A model generated the notes under the pieces. It made no database searches and was not told where the DNA came from. It was given only the letters and a program-made list of their open reading frames with translations. Below, piece after piece: positions 1 to 9,014 of a stretch of 64,000 nucleotides of DNA (position 1 is the first letter of the stretch; each line of letters starts with the position of its first letter). This stretch comes from Clostridiaceae bacterium BRH_c20a (lineage in GTDB: Bacteria; Bacillota; Peptococcia; Peptococcales; BICA1-8). The position numbers and the translations under genes are program-made. The DNA is taken from the NCBI GenBank assembly GCA_000961765.1, contig LADT01000055.1, forward strand, positions 1 through 64,000. Direction: 5' to 3'.

Positions 1-4
1 CGAC

Positions 5-275
5 AAATAAAAAAACCCGCCCATAAAAGGGACGAGTTTAGACGCGGTACCACCCTAGTTAGACCACCATAATGGTCTCACTTAATCTGCCACCGATATA
101 TTGATATCAAAGGCTTTGCTCTATAACGGGAGCACCCGTTCCAGCCTACTCTTTGTTCAGCTTGCAACTCCAGGGCCCATTCAGTGAAAAGCGTCGGATA
201 AGGTTCCCAGCCATGACCTTACTCTCTGAACCTAGCTTAAATTCACTTACTATTCCCTTTCACAGTTTTTTTCAG
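5..275 (-). ncRNA. T-box leader riboswitch
   Basis: The minus strand carries the T-box hallmark AGGGTGGTACCGCG (rc of 43-56), followed by a terminator that competes with the antiterminator. Upstream are Stem I-like elements: AGAGAG near 230 and GGAG-TTGCAAG-CTGAAC near 160-178. T-boxes bind uncharged tRNA and let transcription continue when one amino acid is scarce. The regulated gene lies left of position 1. My best reading of the specifier triplet is TGC (Cys) just before AAG-CTGAAC; this is tentative, and GCA (Ala) is the main alternative. Confidence 0.93.
9..36 (-). terminator. T-box intrinsic terminator
   Basis: On the minus strand a short GC stem with one bulge (CGUCCC against GGGCG, arms near 29-34 and 16-22) is followed by a run of seven T (15-9). 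Its 5' arm continues the T-box antiterminator sequence, as expected for mutually exclusive structures. Confidence 0.8.
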
Positions 276-349
276 ATTAATGGAAGGGGACACACCTCTA
301 TTTAAGAACTTAATCTCAAGGTGGAGGAATGTCCCCAACAAATTGGGGG

Positions 350-386
350 CAAAAAAATAAAATCCAGAGCTTGAGAAGCTCTGGAT
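350..386 (-). terminator. Intrinsic terminator after the SWIM/SNF2 operon
   Basis: A perfect 11-bp inverted repeat (362-372 and 376-386) with a 3-nt loop is followed on the minus strand by an A/T tract (TTTTATTTTTTT). It is placed to end the leftward operon at 706-4589. The stretch 387-705 holds no gene that I can support. Confidence 0.8.
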
Positions 387-705
387 GTAGATACTCAAAT
401 AAAAGTAAGTAATATTACTCACTCATACGTATAAGCTAATCTCTACTGAACTCTCTCATCTCAACATTATTACTGTTGTCTACTATTCTAACTATTCTCA
501 ACTACTTATATAATTAGTATAAATTCCTTTTTTTACAAAGTCAAGTATATAAAATAAAATTATACCTTTCCATCTGGACCGGCACTAAATATGGCTCCGG
601 TAGCTTTGTTCTTCTCGACAAATAATAACTTTAAAGAGTTCAGCTTCTATAATCATTAATAAAATTAATTTTAATATAATATTTTAGTCGTGCATCTAAG
701 ACTTC

Positions 706-1422
706 CTACAGTCCAAATAGACCTGATATATCCTCATCTGCAATTTCTCGCTTGCTTTTCTTACCTGCATTTTTCAGCATGCTTTCGAGTTTTCGCTCCA
801 TTGATTTCCTGACAAGTTCTTGCCCATCTAAATCCCTGAGCTCGAAAAAGAGCATGGGATCCAGATCTAATCTGGCACCTATTCCATATAATACCGCGGC
901 AACATGTTTGCACATACTGGCCCAGTCAGGACAGCTACAATCAAAATGGATTTCTTTGGGTGATGGAAACATGCCGTACTTTCTCTCTGTAAATAAAACC
1001 TCTAATTCCTTGGGAAATTTCCCTTCGATCAGTTGTTCAAGTGAGTCGATTCTATGATTGCATAATGCTATGACCTGCTCCCATTTCTTACTGCTTAAAG
1101 CATCAATTCTAATCTTAACATCATAGGGTTTTGAACGGCTACCCTGAACTTTAGCCTCTACCGTTATTTTAGATATCTTTAAATCCAAAACGGTATTGTT
1201 GCGAACATAGCTTTTGCCCCTTGCGATGCGATTTCTATAGTCTGCATAACTTTCTAGATTTAAATTCCATGCCTTTCCCCACCAACTTTTTGCCAGGGTC
1301 CTCCCTTCTATGATTACAGGTTCAATCCCTGGATTTTTCTTTTTCAATTTTTCAAGAGCCTTGATCGCCTTTGCTTTTTTTTCTGCTACTGATTCATACT
1401 TTGGAAATCCATAATAACCCAT
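706..1422 (-). CDS. SWIM zinc-finger protein
   Basis: 238 aa. A SWIM domain lies near residues 160-175: C-S-C-P-D-W then C-K-H, the CxCx(n)CxH zinc pattern. SWIM domains bind DNA or protein partners and are often encoded beside SNF2 helicases; I recall the B. subtilis ywqB/ywqA pair as the model. The N-terminus (MGYYGFPKYESVAEKK) is typical of this bacterial group. The ATG overlaps the stop of the upstream SNF2 gene by one base (TAATG), so the two are translationally coupled. It probably targets or regulates the helicase in DNA repair or chromosome maintenance; this role is inferred. Confidence 0.88.
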   Translation of the reverse strand: MGYYGFPKYESVAEKKAKAIKALEKLKKKNPGIEPVIIEGRTLAKSWWGKAWNLNLESYADYRNRIARGKSYVRNNTVLDLKISKITVEAKVQGSRSKPYDVKIRIDALSSKKWEQVIALCNHRIDSLEQLIEGKFPKELEVLFTERKYGMFPSPKEIHFDCSCPDWASMCKHVAAVLYGIGARLDLDPMLFFELRDLDGQELVRKSMERKLESMLKNAGKKSKREIADEDISGLFGL

Positions 1423-4073
1423 TATACGTCACCGCCCAATGCAAACATTTTCATCAATTCTTCATTATTGTACTCTGTGATCCACTGTTCGCCACTGGTG
1501 CTTAAGATGTCTCCTGACAATTTTTGTTTTTCTTCAATAATAGCATCAATCTTTTCTTCTATGGTGCCTTTTGTAACAAATTTATGCACCATGACATTTT
1601 TTGTCTGTCCAATACGAAAGGCTCGGTCAGTTGCTTGATTTTCAACAGCCGGATTCCACCATCTGTCAAAATGTATGACATGGTTGGCCGCTGTCAGATT
1701 AAGTCCAACGCCACCTGCTTTAAGAGAGAGTACCATATAAGGAATATAATGCTCACTATTAAACTGCTCTACCATCTCACTTCGTTTCTTCACAGGCGTA
1801 CCACCGTGAAGCACAAATCCTTCCTTGGAAAATATGTCTCTCAAAAAATCTGAAAGGGGTTCCGTCATTTCCCTGAATTGTGTAAAAATAAGTACTCGTT
1901 CCCTTTTTTCGTGTATGACTTGGCATATTTCTCTCAACTGTTCAAACTTGCCACTATGTTCCGATTTATAATCCTCTCTGCCTAGATATTGATCAGGATG
2001 ATTACAGATTTGCTTGAATTTCATAATGCTGGATAAAACAAGTCCCTTTCGCTCAATCCCTTCAGCCTCTTTCAGTTTTTCAGAAATCTGTTCAATCAGC
2101 TGCTTATAGAGGACGATCTGTTTCTTAGACAATGTTGTATAGGCGTTCATTTCCATTTTGTCTGGCAGATCCGCTATAATATTTTTATCAGTTTTCAGTC
2201 TTCTCAATATGAAGGGCTGTATCATCTTGCGAAGCTTTGCATATCCGCTTGTGTTGTCATCAAGCCCTTTCGTAAAGTCAGTAAATTCTTTGGTTGTTCC
2301 CAGTAGCCCCTGATTCAGAAAATCAAATAATGACCACAGGTCACTTAATCGGTTTTCAATGGGTGTTCCGGTCAATGCAATTCGCATCCTAGCAGGAATC
2401 TCTTTGATGGCCTTTGTCTGCTTGGTTCCTGGATTCTTTATGGCTTGTGCTTCATCCAAAATCAAATAATCCCATTGTCTATTTTTAAGAGCCTCCAGCC
2501 TAACTGCCATACCATAAGTTGTGATATATAAAAATTTCCCATCCCTAATTTGGAGCGTTTCTGAGCTTTTTAAATCACTTTTATGAAGTATTTGATAGGG
2601 CAATTCAGGAGCAAATTTTTCGATTTCCTTCTGCCAGTTTCCAATCAGCGATGCAGGCAAGATAAGGAGCGCCGGCCCACTACTATTGGCTCTGCGATAT
2701 TCCAAAAAAGCAATCATCTGAACCGTTTTACCCAGTCCCATGTCATCCGCTAAACAAGCACCAAATTTAAATTGGGACATCTGGTTAAGCCAGTGATAAC
2801 CGGTTTCCTGATACGCTCGTAACGTTGCACGAAACGAAGCTACAGTGCCGATTTTTTCAATTCCAGCAGGATGAATCAAACTCTCCTTCATGGATCTAAG
2901 CCATTGACCATTAGATACCGATATATCAATCCCATCAGTTGGGATATTCAATAACTTATTCACATTTAATTCCAATCTCATTGCATCTCCAAGGGACAAG
3001 ACCTCATCTTTTGTTAGGTCCTTTACCTTGTCAAAGGCTAAAAGAACAGCTTCTAGTTTCTTTTTGTCAATTTCAACCCATTTTCCTTTATATTGAACCA
3101 GCCCCTCAGCCATGTCCAAAAACGCTTTTAAATCATGCTCTGTTATTACGTCGTCTCCTATATTTATAGATGGTAAAAAGTCCATTATAGCATCCAAACC
3201 AATCTTGGATGGCACTTTTTCTCCGACCGTGACCGAAAGTCGGATCGAATTGTTTCTTTTACGCCACCAATCTGGCACTCTGCACATAATTCCAGCTTCT
3301 TCATAAATCACTATTTCCTGCAAAACTATATACGCCTCTTCAGCTGTGAGTTTCAAAGGCGAGAACAGTTCACCACTTTCGAGTAATTCTGAAATGAAAG
3401 AGCTCTTCTCCGCCGCCTTGATGACCGTTGAAATGAGCGTTAGTAATTTTTTTTCGTCCCCATCAAATTCCGCTAATGCATTTTTCAAGGGTGTATGTAC
3501 TGCCCGCTTACTTTTAACTGGTTTTGTTGAATAGGTAGCCATAAAGGCAAATGGATACTTTTCTTCTTTATTTTCCACCAAATGAAAAAACACTCTTCCC
3601 ACCACATTGATATTTGCATTATGCTCGACAAAATATCTGGCAACTGTACCATCATAGTCTTTAATTTCCAACTTAAAAACATCAAGTAACGCTTCCCATA
3701 ACCTTCTAATCCAGCCATTATCAACATATTCCATACCTATTACAAAAGGGAGCTCTTCTTTAAGCTGATATAACTCGTCTTCCAGCAAATCAACCTGTAC
3801 AGCATCCCGATTAAATTCAATTTCTGATTGCTGACTTAATTTTTTGATCAACATTTCTGCAATATGGTGAAGATATTCAATTGAAGGTGAAAACCATTTC
3901 TCCTTTTTCAAAAATCCAAGATGAAATAAAGCCTTGTATTTATCAGCTTCAAACGCATCTATCCATGTTTTAATTGTATCAACAGGTTGATTTCCAACTT
4001 CATCAATAACAAAGGTTTCTGGTAAAAAATAGGCATTAAGTGTTTTTATTTCCTGCGTTTTCATACGTGTCAT
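1422..4073 (-). CDS. SNF2-family DEAD/DEAH helicase, SWIM-linked
   Basis: 883 aa. The C-terminal half is a complete Swi2/Snf2 ATPase: ADDMGLGKT (Walker A, about residue 440), LILDEAQAIKNP (motif II, about 540), ALTGTPIENR (motif III) and a helicase C lobe with GGVGLNLTAA and DRAFRIGQ (motifs V-VI). The N-terminal 400 residues match the helicase-associated region seen in bacterial SNF2 proteins. Such enzymes translocate on double-stranded DNA and remodel bound proteins. The gene begins 6 bp after the YkgJ gene, and its AGGAG lies inside that gene's last codons. It forms one operon with the SWIM protein. Confidence 0.93.
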   Translation of the reverse strand: MTRMKTQEIKTLNAYFLPETFVIDEVGNQPVDTIKTWIDAFEADKYKALFHLGFLKKEKWFSPSIEYLHHIAEMLIKKLSQQSEIEFNRDAVQVDLLEDELYQLKEELPFVIGMEYVDNGWIRRLWEALLDVFKLEIKDYDGTVARYFVEHNANINVVGRVFFHLVENKEEKYPFAFMATYSTKPVKSKRAVHTPLKNALAEFDGDEKKLLTLISTVIKAAEKSSFISELLESGELFSPLKLTAEEAYIVLQEIVIYEEAGIMCRVPDWWRKRNNSIRLSVTVGEKVPSKIGLDAIMDFLPSINIGDDVITEHDLKAFLDMAEGLVQYKGKWVEIDKKKLEAVLLAFDKVKDLTKDEVLSLGDAMRLELNVNKLLNIPTDGIDISVSNGQWLRSMKESLIHPAGIEKIGTVASFRATLRAYQETGYHWLNQMSQFKFGACLADDMGLGKTVQMIAFLEYRRANSSGPALLILPASLIGNWQKEIEKFAPELPYQILHKSDLKSSETLQIRDGKFLYITTYGMAVRLEALKNRQWDYLILDEAQAIKNPGTKQTKAIKEIPARMRIALTGTPIENRLSDLWSLFDFLNQGLLGTTKEFTDFTKGLDDNTSGYAKLRKMIQPFILRRLKTDKNIIADLPDKMEMNAYTTLSKKQIVLYKQLIEQISEKLKEAEGIERKGLVLSSIMKFKQICNHPDQYLGREDYKSEHSGKFEQLREICQVIHEKRERVLIFTQFREMTEPLSDFLRDIFSKEGFVLHGGTPVKKRSEMVEQFNSEHYIPYMVLSLKAGGVGLNLTAANHVIHFDRWWNPAVENQATDRAFRIGQTKNVMVHKFVTKGTIEEKIDAIIEEKQKLSGDILSTSGEQWITEYNNEELMKMFALGGDV

Positions 4074-4079
4074 TTACAT

Positions 4080-4589
4080 TTATCTCCTATTTCTTCTCTT
4101 GAATCTATACTCGTCCTTCAATCTTTCAAACATTTCAAATACAACTGGGCAAATACTCGTTGAATCAAGGATGCTTAGTAAACTAAATAACCTTTCTGGC
4201 TTATCAGTATAGGGATAGTCTCTACAGCTGTTAGGCTTACAAGTTTCAATTTCACATCCACCATCTTCTTTTAGAAAACAGCATGGCTTTACATTTAACT
4301 GATAATCTCCAAACTCTTCTTTTATATATTTTACAATAAAATCTTTTTCTGTCATCTTCAGAAAAGCCGAAACAGGGCCTAATTCATCTTCCTTGAAGCT
4401 TGCTGAATATTCCTTACAGCAATTTCTGCATATACTGCAATCATAATTTAAAAACAGTTCGTTGTGTAATTTTAAAAACTGCTCATCCAATTCATCCTCA
4501 TTTGCATGATTTTTCAAATATGCCCTGAAGGCATAATTTTCTGCTTCGATTCTATTAAACGCTTCTTTTACTTTTGATGGTTCTATCAC
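4080..4589 (-). CDS. YkgJ-type cysteine-cluster protein
   Basis: 169 aa. The cysteine pattern CSICRNCC (about residues 53-60), a CC pair near 102, GGCEIETCKPNSCRDYPY and a late Cys match the YkgJ/UPF0153 family, thought to chelate zinc or an Fe-S cluster. The start is GTG at 4589, with AGGAGG eight bases upstream. It is the first strong gene of the operon leading into the SNF2 helicase. Function in the cell is unknown; metal binding is inferred from the cysteines. Confidence 0.85.
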   Translation of the reverse strand: MIEPSKVKEAFNRIEAENYAFRAYLKNHANEDELDEQFLKLHNELFLNYDCSICRNCCKEYSASFKEDELGPVSAFLKMTEKDFIVKYIKEEFGDYQLNVKPCCFLKEDGGCEIETCKPNSCRDYPYTDKPERLFSLLSILDSTSICPVVFEMFERLKDEYRFKRRNRR

Positions 4590-4607
4590 TACACTTACCT
4601 CCTAAAA

Positions 4608-4865
4608 TCAAAATGGTATCTCATCATCAGAATCAATTGAAATATCTCGAATTTTTAATTCGTCATTAATCCCATCCTCTTCATCTATATATGTTCCGTA
4701 AGGTACACCATTTTCAGTAAACCCAGCTATGAATTCCATTCCATATATCCCTTTTATATATTCTTCATATTGTTCTTCTGTCCATACTTCAGCATTATTG
4801 AATTTATCTTTTTTTGATTTCTTTTTTTTACCCATACTATATTTACCGCTCTCCCTCTTCACCAT
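4608..4865 (-). CDS. Small hypothetical protein, lysine-rich then acidic
   Basis: 85 aa, not recognised. It has a lysine-rich N-terminus (MGKKKKSKKDK at residues 11-21) and an acidic C-terminus (DSDDEIPF). The proposed ATG overlaps the stop of the upstream fragment (ATGGTGA), which suggests coupling; an internal ATG 30 nt later is the alternative start and has only a distant GGGAG. No membrane segment or enzymatic motif is visible. Confidence 0.45.
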   Translation of the reverse strand: MVKRESGKYSMGKKKKSKKDKFNNAEVWTEEQYEEYIKGIYGMEFIAGFTENGVPYGTYIDEEDGINDELKIRDISIDSDDEIPF

Positions 4866-5098
4866 ATCTTCAGCCCTTTTGCAAACTTATCAAAGTCTGA
4901 TTCAAATAGTCGATCTTGAATGACACAATATTTTTCAAATTCACTTTCCGCAAAAGCTTTCGCAATTTCAGTCGTTACCTTCCCAGCATTATTCAAAATT
5001 TCATATTCAATGAATTGTAAAAATACAATAGATTGCTCGCCCAATCTTCTATAGTCATTGGAATTTTTCTTTTCCAATCGCCCAAAGCCTGACCTCAT
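4859..5098 (-). pseudogene. RhuM-family C-terminal remnant
   Basis: 79 aa. The segment GKVTTEIAKAFAESEFEKY and the following VIQDRLFESDFDKF look like the C-terminal end of RhuM-family proteins, which normally exceed 300 aa and are common on mobile elements. Only that tail is present, with a weak GAGA upstream of the ATG, so I call it a remnant, possibly still translated. It lies between a Fic gene and a hypothetical gene, in a region that looks rearranged. Confidence 0.6.
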
Positions 5099-5111
5099 TT
5101 TTTCTCTTTTA

Positions 5112-6032
5112 TCATTCTAATACTGATAACCAAAGTTTTTTCGACTCTATCACCTGTTCTGATACCAGCTTTATAAATGGCTCATAATTCATTGTTGTAT
5201 GTGCCAAGTCAAGGACATCATAGTATTTTGCCTGATCCTCTTTCTTGATAATAATCGGAGTATACCCATTCTTGATTAGTTCAAAGTTCAAAAGCAGTCT
5301 TGAAGTTCTTCCATTTCCATCTATGAATGGATGAATCTTCACAAACTCCCCATGGAGCAAGGTTGCTCTTACAATTGAATGAAGTTCCCCCCATTCATTC
5401 TGATATTCCGTAATAAGTCTTTGCATCAAATCTCCTACTTCATAATGCTTGGGCGGTATATGCTTGGCACCACTTATAACAACATTCTCCGTTCGGTATC
5501 TTCCGGCATTAATATTATCAATTTCCCTCTGTACTAGCGCGTGTATGTTCCTGATGCTCCATTCAGAAAGAGGTTCTTTATTAGAAACAAGATCTTCTAC
5601 AAAAAGTATTGCTTCACGATGATTAATGGTTTCTAAATGTTCAACCATACTTTTTCCACCAATGGTAATTCCCTCGAGAACAACTTTCGTCTCTGACAAC
5701 GTCAGAGTGTTCCCTTCTATGGCATTGCTGTTATATGTCCACTCGACAATCAATTTCTCATGAAGTGAATCTGTAAGTCTTTTTGAAAAAGGTCTATGTT
5801 GATTGATAGATTCTTTAAGGTAATCAATATAGCTAAAGTCAAATTCTAAGCCCAAATAGTTTTTCTTATTTCCTTCCCTTCCATCTACTGGTTTAATAGC
5901 GTCCGCCGGAATAGACCAGTTTCGTCCGATTTTTATTGCTCCTTCAATACGTCCTTCATTACAAAGAACTCGGATTCTACGGTCACCTATGCCCCAATTT
6001 TCGCTTGCTTCCTTCGTGCTTATATACTTCAA
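5112..6032 (-). CDS. Fic-domain protein with N-terminal HTH
   Basis: 306 aa. The catalytic Fic loop HPFIDGNGRTSR (about residue 235) and an inhibitory-helix motif SNAIEGN (about residue 103) mark a self-inhibited Fic protein that would transfer AMP or another group to a target. Residues 3-45 form an excisionase/MerR-like DNA-binding segment (STKEASENWGIGDRRIRVLCNEG), so it may bind its own operator. I choose the TTG at 6032 because AGGTGAT lies just before it; the GTG at 6041 adds three residues but lacks a ribosome site. An 18-bp palindrome covers its promoter. Confidence 0.9.
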   Translation of the reverse strand: MKYISTKEASENWGIGDRRIRVLCNEGRIEGAIKIGRNWSIPADAIKPVDGREGNKKNYLGLEFDFSYIDYLKESINQHRPFSKRLTDSLHEKLIVEWTYNSNAIEGNTLTLSETKVVLEGITIGGKSMVEHLETINHREAILFVEDLVSNKEPLSEWSIRNIHALVQREIDNINAGRYRTENVVISGAKHIPPKHYEVGDLMQRLITEYQNEWGELHSIVRATLLHGEFVKIHPFIDGNGRTSRLLLNFELIKNGYTPIIIKKEDQAKYYDVLDLAHTTMNYEPFIKLVSEQVIESKKLWLSVLE

Positions 6033-6051
6033 GATTATCACCTACAAACAC

Positions 6052-6101
6052 GTTATACCGTTATCGGAACAATGTCAATATTATTCCGATAACGGTATAA
6101 C
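6052..6101 (-). promoter_or_regulatory. Fic promoter inside an 18-bp palindromic operator
   Basis: Perfect 18-bp inverted repeats at 6052-6069 and 6084-6101 are separated by 14 bp. On the minus strand TTGACA (6078-6073) lies in the spacer and TATAAC (6057-6052) in the left arm, 15 bp apart. A dimer bound here would block the promoter. The repeat ends about 20 bp before the fic start. Confidence 0.75.
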
Positions 6102-6277
6102 ACAAATTAATTCTCTATTTCTGGAAATCAAGTTGTAATAGCTGATGAACATATTCGGAATCGCTCAATATAAACTCAGTCCCAATTTGATGATCCTAAA
6201 TATTAAACCGAGAAACTTTATAGAATCTTTAAAACTGCGGGGATCGTCCCCGGGTTAGTGCTACTGCGTGGTTAATA

Positions 6278-7650
6278 TTATCCCACTACCAACTTATTAG
6301 TCTTTTTCAAATACTTAGCGGGAATAGGCTTTTCCAGTCTCCATATAATATTCATCGGTCTGGAGCCATCGTGTTTTACATAGTCTGCAAGCCCCAGAAA
6401 TGTATAGGGAGCGGCACCGGCAACATCCTTTTTACTTTCACGTACAAACAGCAAAATATACGTTCCCTTTTCTTTATGCTGGATATATCTCTGTCCAGTT
6501 GGCGACTCCTCGGGAGTTGTGCTCTGGCTTTGCCAATGGAATAATCTCTCATTTATTGAATAATCATGATACATCGTTGTTGGAGAATAATCCTTGTCAG
6601 ATTTATTGAGTGTTACAAAGAAAATATCCGTTTTTTTGTCAGGTAAATACTTTACACCCTCTCGCACAGTAGACGGTTTCATAAAATCCATAGCTACTAA
6701 TATTTGATCACGGGAGTATGTGCAGTGAAGATCAAGGGGGCAATCAAAACCAAGGTCAATTTTTTGATCTAAAAAATCAATTCTGTCATAATTAAATCTA
6801 AGTAGCTCCAACAATTGCTCCATCATTATTGGGCACTATTTTATGATTTTTAAACCCTCAATGATACTATCAAAACCACTATCCTCAGCCGATTTTTGCC
6901 ACACGGTAAACTGAAACATCTGAAGCATCCGTATTTCTGCTTCAGATAGCATCCCTTCGCTGATTTCATCTGCAATAGGTAATATCTCCATCAAAAATTT
7001 CAGCCATCTGCGAGAATCGATGGCACATATTCTCGGAAATGCTTTTGTCAATATTTCTTCTATTGGCTCATCAAAATCAGCCCTGATTCCTGCATTTACA
7101 CAAAGACGCGAAAAGCTGGCTCTATTGTATATATTTCTGATATCAATGTGGTAATAATCTACAAAACTCGAAAGGGATATTGCCGGTCAGACTGATGGAC
7201 ATAATACCTTTTTCATTAAAATATTCAGCCATGAAATTTGCATGCTCTATGGATACGCAAAATCCCAAGCCTTTTACATCATCCATGTCAGTCACATATT
7301 TTACGGTTGACTGGATAATCTGATTTGCACGTCGTTCAGCAACTAAACGCTCCATAGTATAAAGGTTTGATAACTCTCTTCTGTCATATCCCCCACGGGA
7401 CCATCTTATGCTTTCAAGATCAGCGGTATCGGTAATACCAAAATACTGGAAAGGACACAGCAGTTTGCGATCTATTGCTTCCGGCAAACGAATCTCCGCT
7501 GCGATACGATGATCAAAGTATTCGAGAACGCTTTTCCCATCCATACGCTCTGGGGTTGCTGTAAGCCCCAATAGTATTTTAGGCTTGTAATATGTAAGTA
7601 GCTTTTGATACGTTGGTGCGGCTGCATGATGAAATTCATCAGCCTGTGTC
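6278..7650 (-). pseudogene. Broken DEAD/DEAH helicase with DUF3427 domain
   Basis: Fragments of one gene in different frames. 7143-7650 encodes DEFHHAAAPTYQKL and LLGLTATPERMDGK (helicase motifs II-III) up to SISLTGN. The frame then shifts into VDYYHIDIRNIYN, skipping about 150 residues that should hold the C-terminal helicase motifs. 6836-7051 (AFPRICAIDSRRW) and 6278-6826 (DUF3427-like tail) follow with another break near 6830. The N-terminal half, including Walker A, is missing because the sequence stops at about 7650 where the ICE begins. DUF3427 helicases often occur in restriction-like loci. This copy cannot make an active enzyme. Confidence 0.85.
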
Positions 7651-7658
7651 AAGTAAAA
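7638..7658. other. Probable left attachment junction of the ICE
   Basis: The minus-strand helicase frame is homologous to its family from the codons for ADEFHH onward (to the left), while the bases to the right (encoding FFSFYLTQ) are not helicase-like. The crossover therefore lies within a few bases of 7648. The core dinucleotide cannot be fixed without the right end or an empty site. Confidence 0.5.
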
Positions 7659-7663
7659 ACTAA

Positions 7664-7742
7664 AAAAATTGCTTAGTAATAGAAAAAGCAGATAGATGAG
7701 TGATTTTTGACAACACACATTTATCTGCTTTTTCTATTACTA
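7664..7742 (-). terminator. Terminator with a 21-bp stem after the HNH gene
   Basis: Perfect 21-bp inverted repeats (7674-7694 and 7722-7742) with a 27-nt spacer, followed on the minus strand by TTTTTTT (near 7669-7663). The stem begins with the HNH stop codon, and the frame reads three stops in succession (TAG TAA TAG). On the other side of the loop the same hairpin faces the attachment junction. Confidence 0.8.
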
Positions 7743-8987
7743 ATTACTTTTCTTAAATAGTTCTCTTGTTAATCTCGTTATCTTACTCTCAAAGTATGGT
7801 GCCGCAATTTGTTTGACACCATACTTTCTTATTCTTTCGTTTATTACTAGAGGATAAAGCTCAGCTTTTCCATCTTTTTCCCAATCAACTGTATATATTC
7901 TGAATTTTTGCATATCAATCATTTCTTCTGATTCTTCGTCTAAATCCATAGAATTTGCGGCATAGTAAAAATAGAAGTCTTTATATCTTCTACTAGACTC
8001 TTCTGCATTATCTTTCACAAAAATTGATGATTCAAAATTACAACTATACGTTTTACTATAAATCCAACGTTCCAAGTCAGTTACATATGATTTTTTCCTA
8101 ATTTTATTAAACGCCTCATTTTCAACACTTGATGCCATTTTTTCAAAGTTATATTCTTTATCAGTGCTTGTTTTGAGAGGTATTCCATACTGCATTGAAA
8201 TAATGTGTGCATCTTTATAATCCCAAATCTTAACACTCTGCCTAAGTGCATTCTCGTCAATTCGTCTCTTCGTTATTTCCTGACAATAATTATAGTACAG
8301 ATTGGCACCAGAATAACTTTCAGAAAGTATAACATAGTATTGAAATGTATTAAAAAGATCAATATAAGCGCAAAGAAAGTTATTCGCATTAAAAAGTATT
8401 ATGTAATGTGTCATATTAGCATCATCATGAATCTCTAACTGTTCATCAAAATGATTCATCGGAATAAAAGGAATTATTCCTTGTTTTTCATTGCTGAACT
8501 TTTTTTCAGTGAAATTGAATATTAGGTCTAATTCTTTAGGGTTAATTCCACAATGTATTGCATAATTGAACGCAATTTTTTTGAATCCCAGCACAAAATC
8601 ATTATTACTTATATTAAATTCAAGTTCTTGAAGTTTTAAATCCTCAATTTCAACAAATCTGTTCACATGTTTATTATTTTCATCAAACACATTCCAAATT
8701 TTATTACCTTTCATTTGGACTCTAAATGTTGTTCCTGTTTTATCTATTGCTTTTCCCCAATATTTTGCATCAGATTTGTTTCTGCTAGTTTTCATATCAA
8801 AGCTTTCAGTAATAGGTGCAAATATCTCTACAAATCTCGAATCTAGACTAGTTCCTAATTCAGAATTACACTTTTTACACAATATCTCCTCAGATTCAAG
8901 TAATCCTCCGATTGCGTGATGTATAATATGTTCACTACTTATATTTTCTCCCGTTAATGGTAAGTCACAAAACACACATTTTTTCAT
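7740..8987 (-). CDS. HNH endonuclease-like protein
   Basis: 415 aa. The N-terminus has CVFC (residues 4-7), SSEHIIHHAIGG (about 18-28) and CKKCNSELG (about 37-45): an HNH_5-like nuclease with the zinc-binding CxxC pairs in order. The remaining 350 residues are unrecognised and may bind a target or sense a signal. AAAGGAT precedes the ATG. It is the last gene of a three-gene set (kinase, response regulator, HNH), spaced by 3 and 27 bp, and so is a candidate effector nuclease of that module. Confidence 0.82.
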   Translation of the reverse strand: MKKCVFCDLPLTGENISSEHIIHHAIGGLLESEEILCKKCNSELGTSLDSRFVEIFAPITESFDMKTSRNKSDAKYWGKAIDKTGTTFRVQMKGNKIWNVFDENNKHVNRFVEIEDLKLQELEFNISNNDFVLGFKKIAFNYAIHCGINPKELDLIFNFTEKKFSNEKQGIIPFIPMNHFDEQLEIHDDANMTHYIILFNANNFLCAYIDLFNTFQYYVILSESYSGANLYYNYCQEITKRRIDENALRQSVKIWDYKDAHIISMQYGIPLKTSTDKEYNFEKMASSVENEAFNKIRKKSYVTDLERWIYSKTYSCNFESSIFVKDNAEESSRRYKDFYFYYAANSMDLDEESEEMIDMQKFRIYTVDWEKDGKAELYPLVINERIRKYGVKQIAAPYFESKITRLTRELFKKSN

Positions 8988-9014
8988 CTATTCATCCTTT
9001 ATTGCTGTATAGTT

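Noticed and set aside
330-347. Hairpin CCCCAA-N4-TTGGGG as a further terminator
   Set aside because: No T run follows on either strand; it may just be part of the T-box upstream region.
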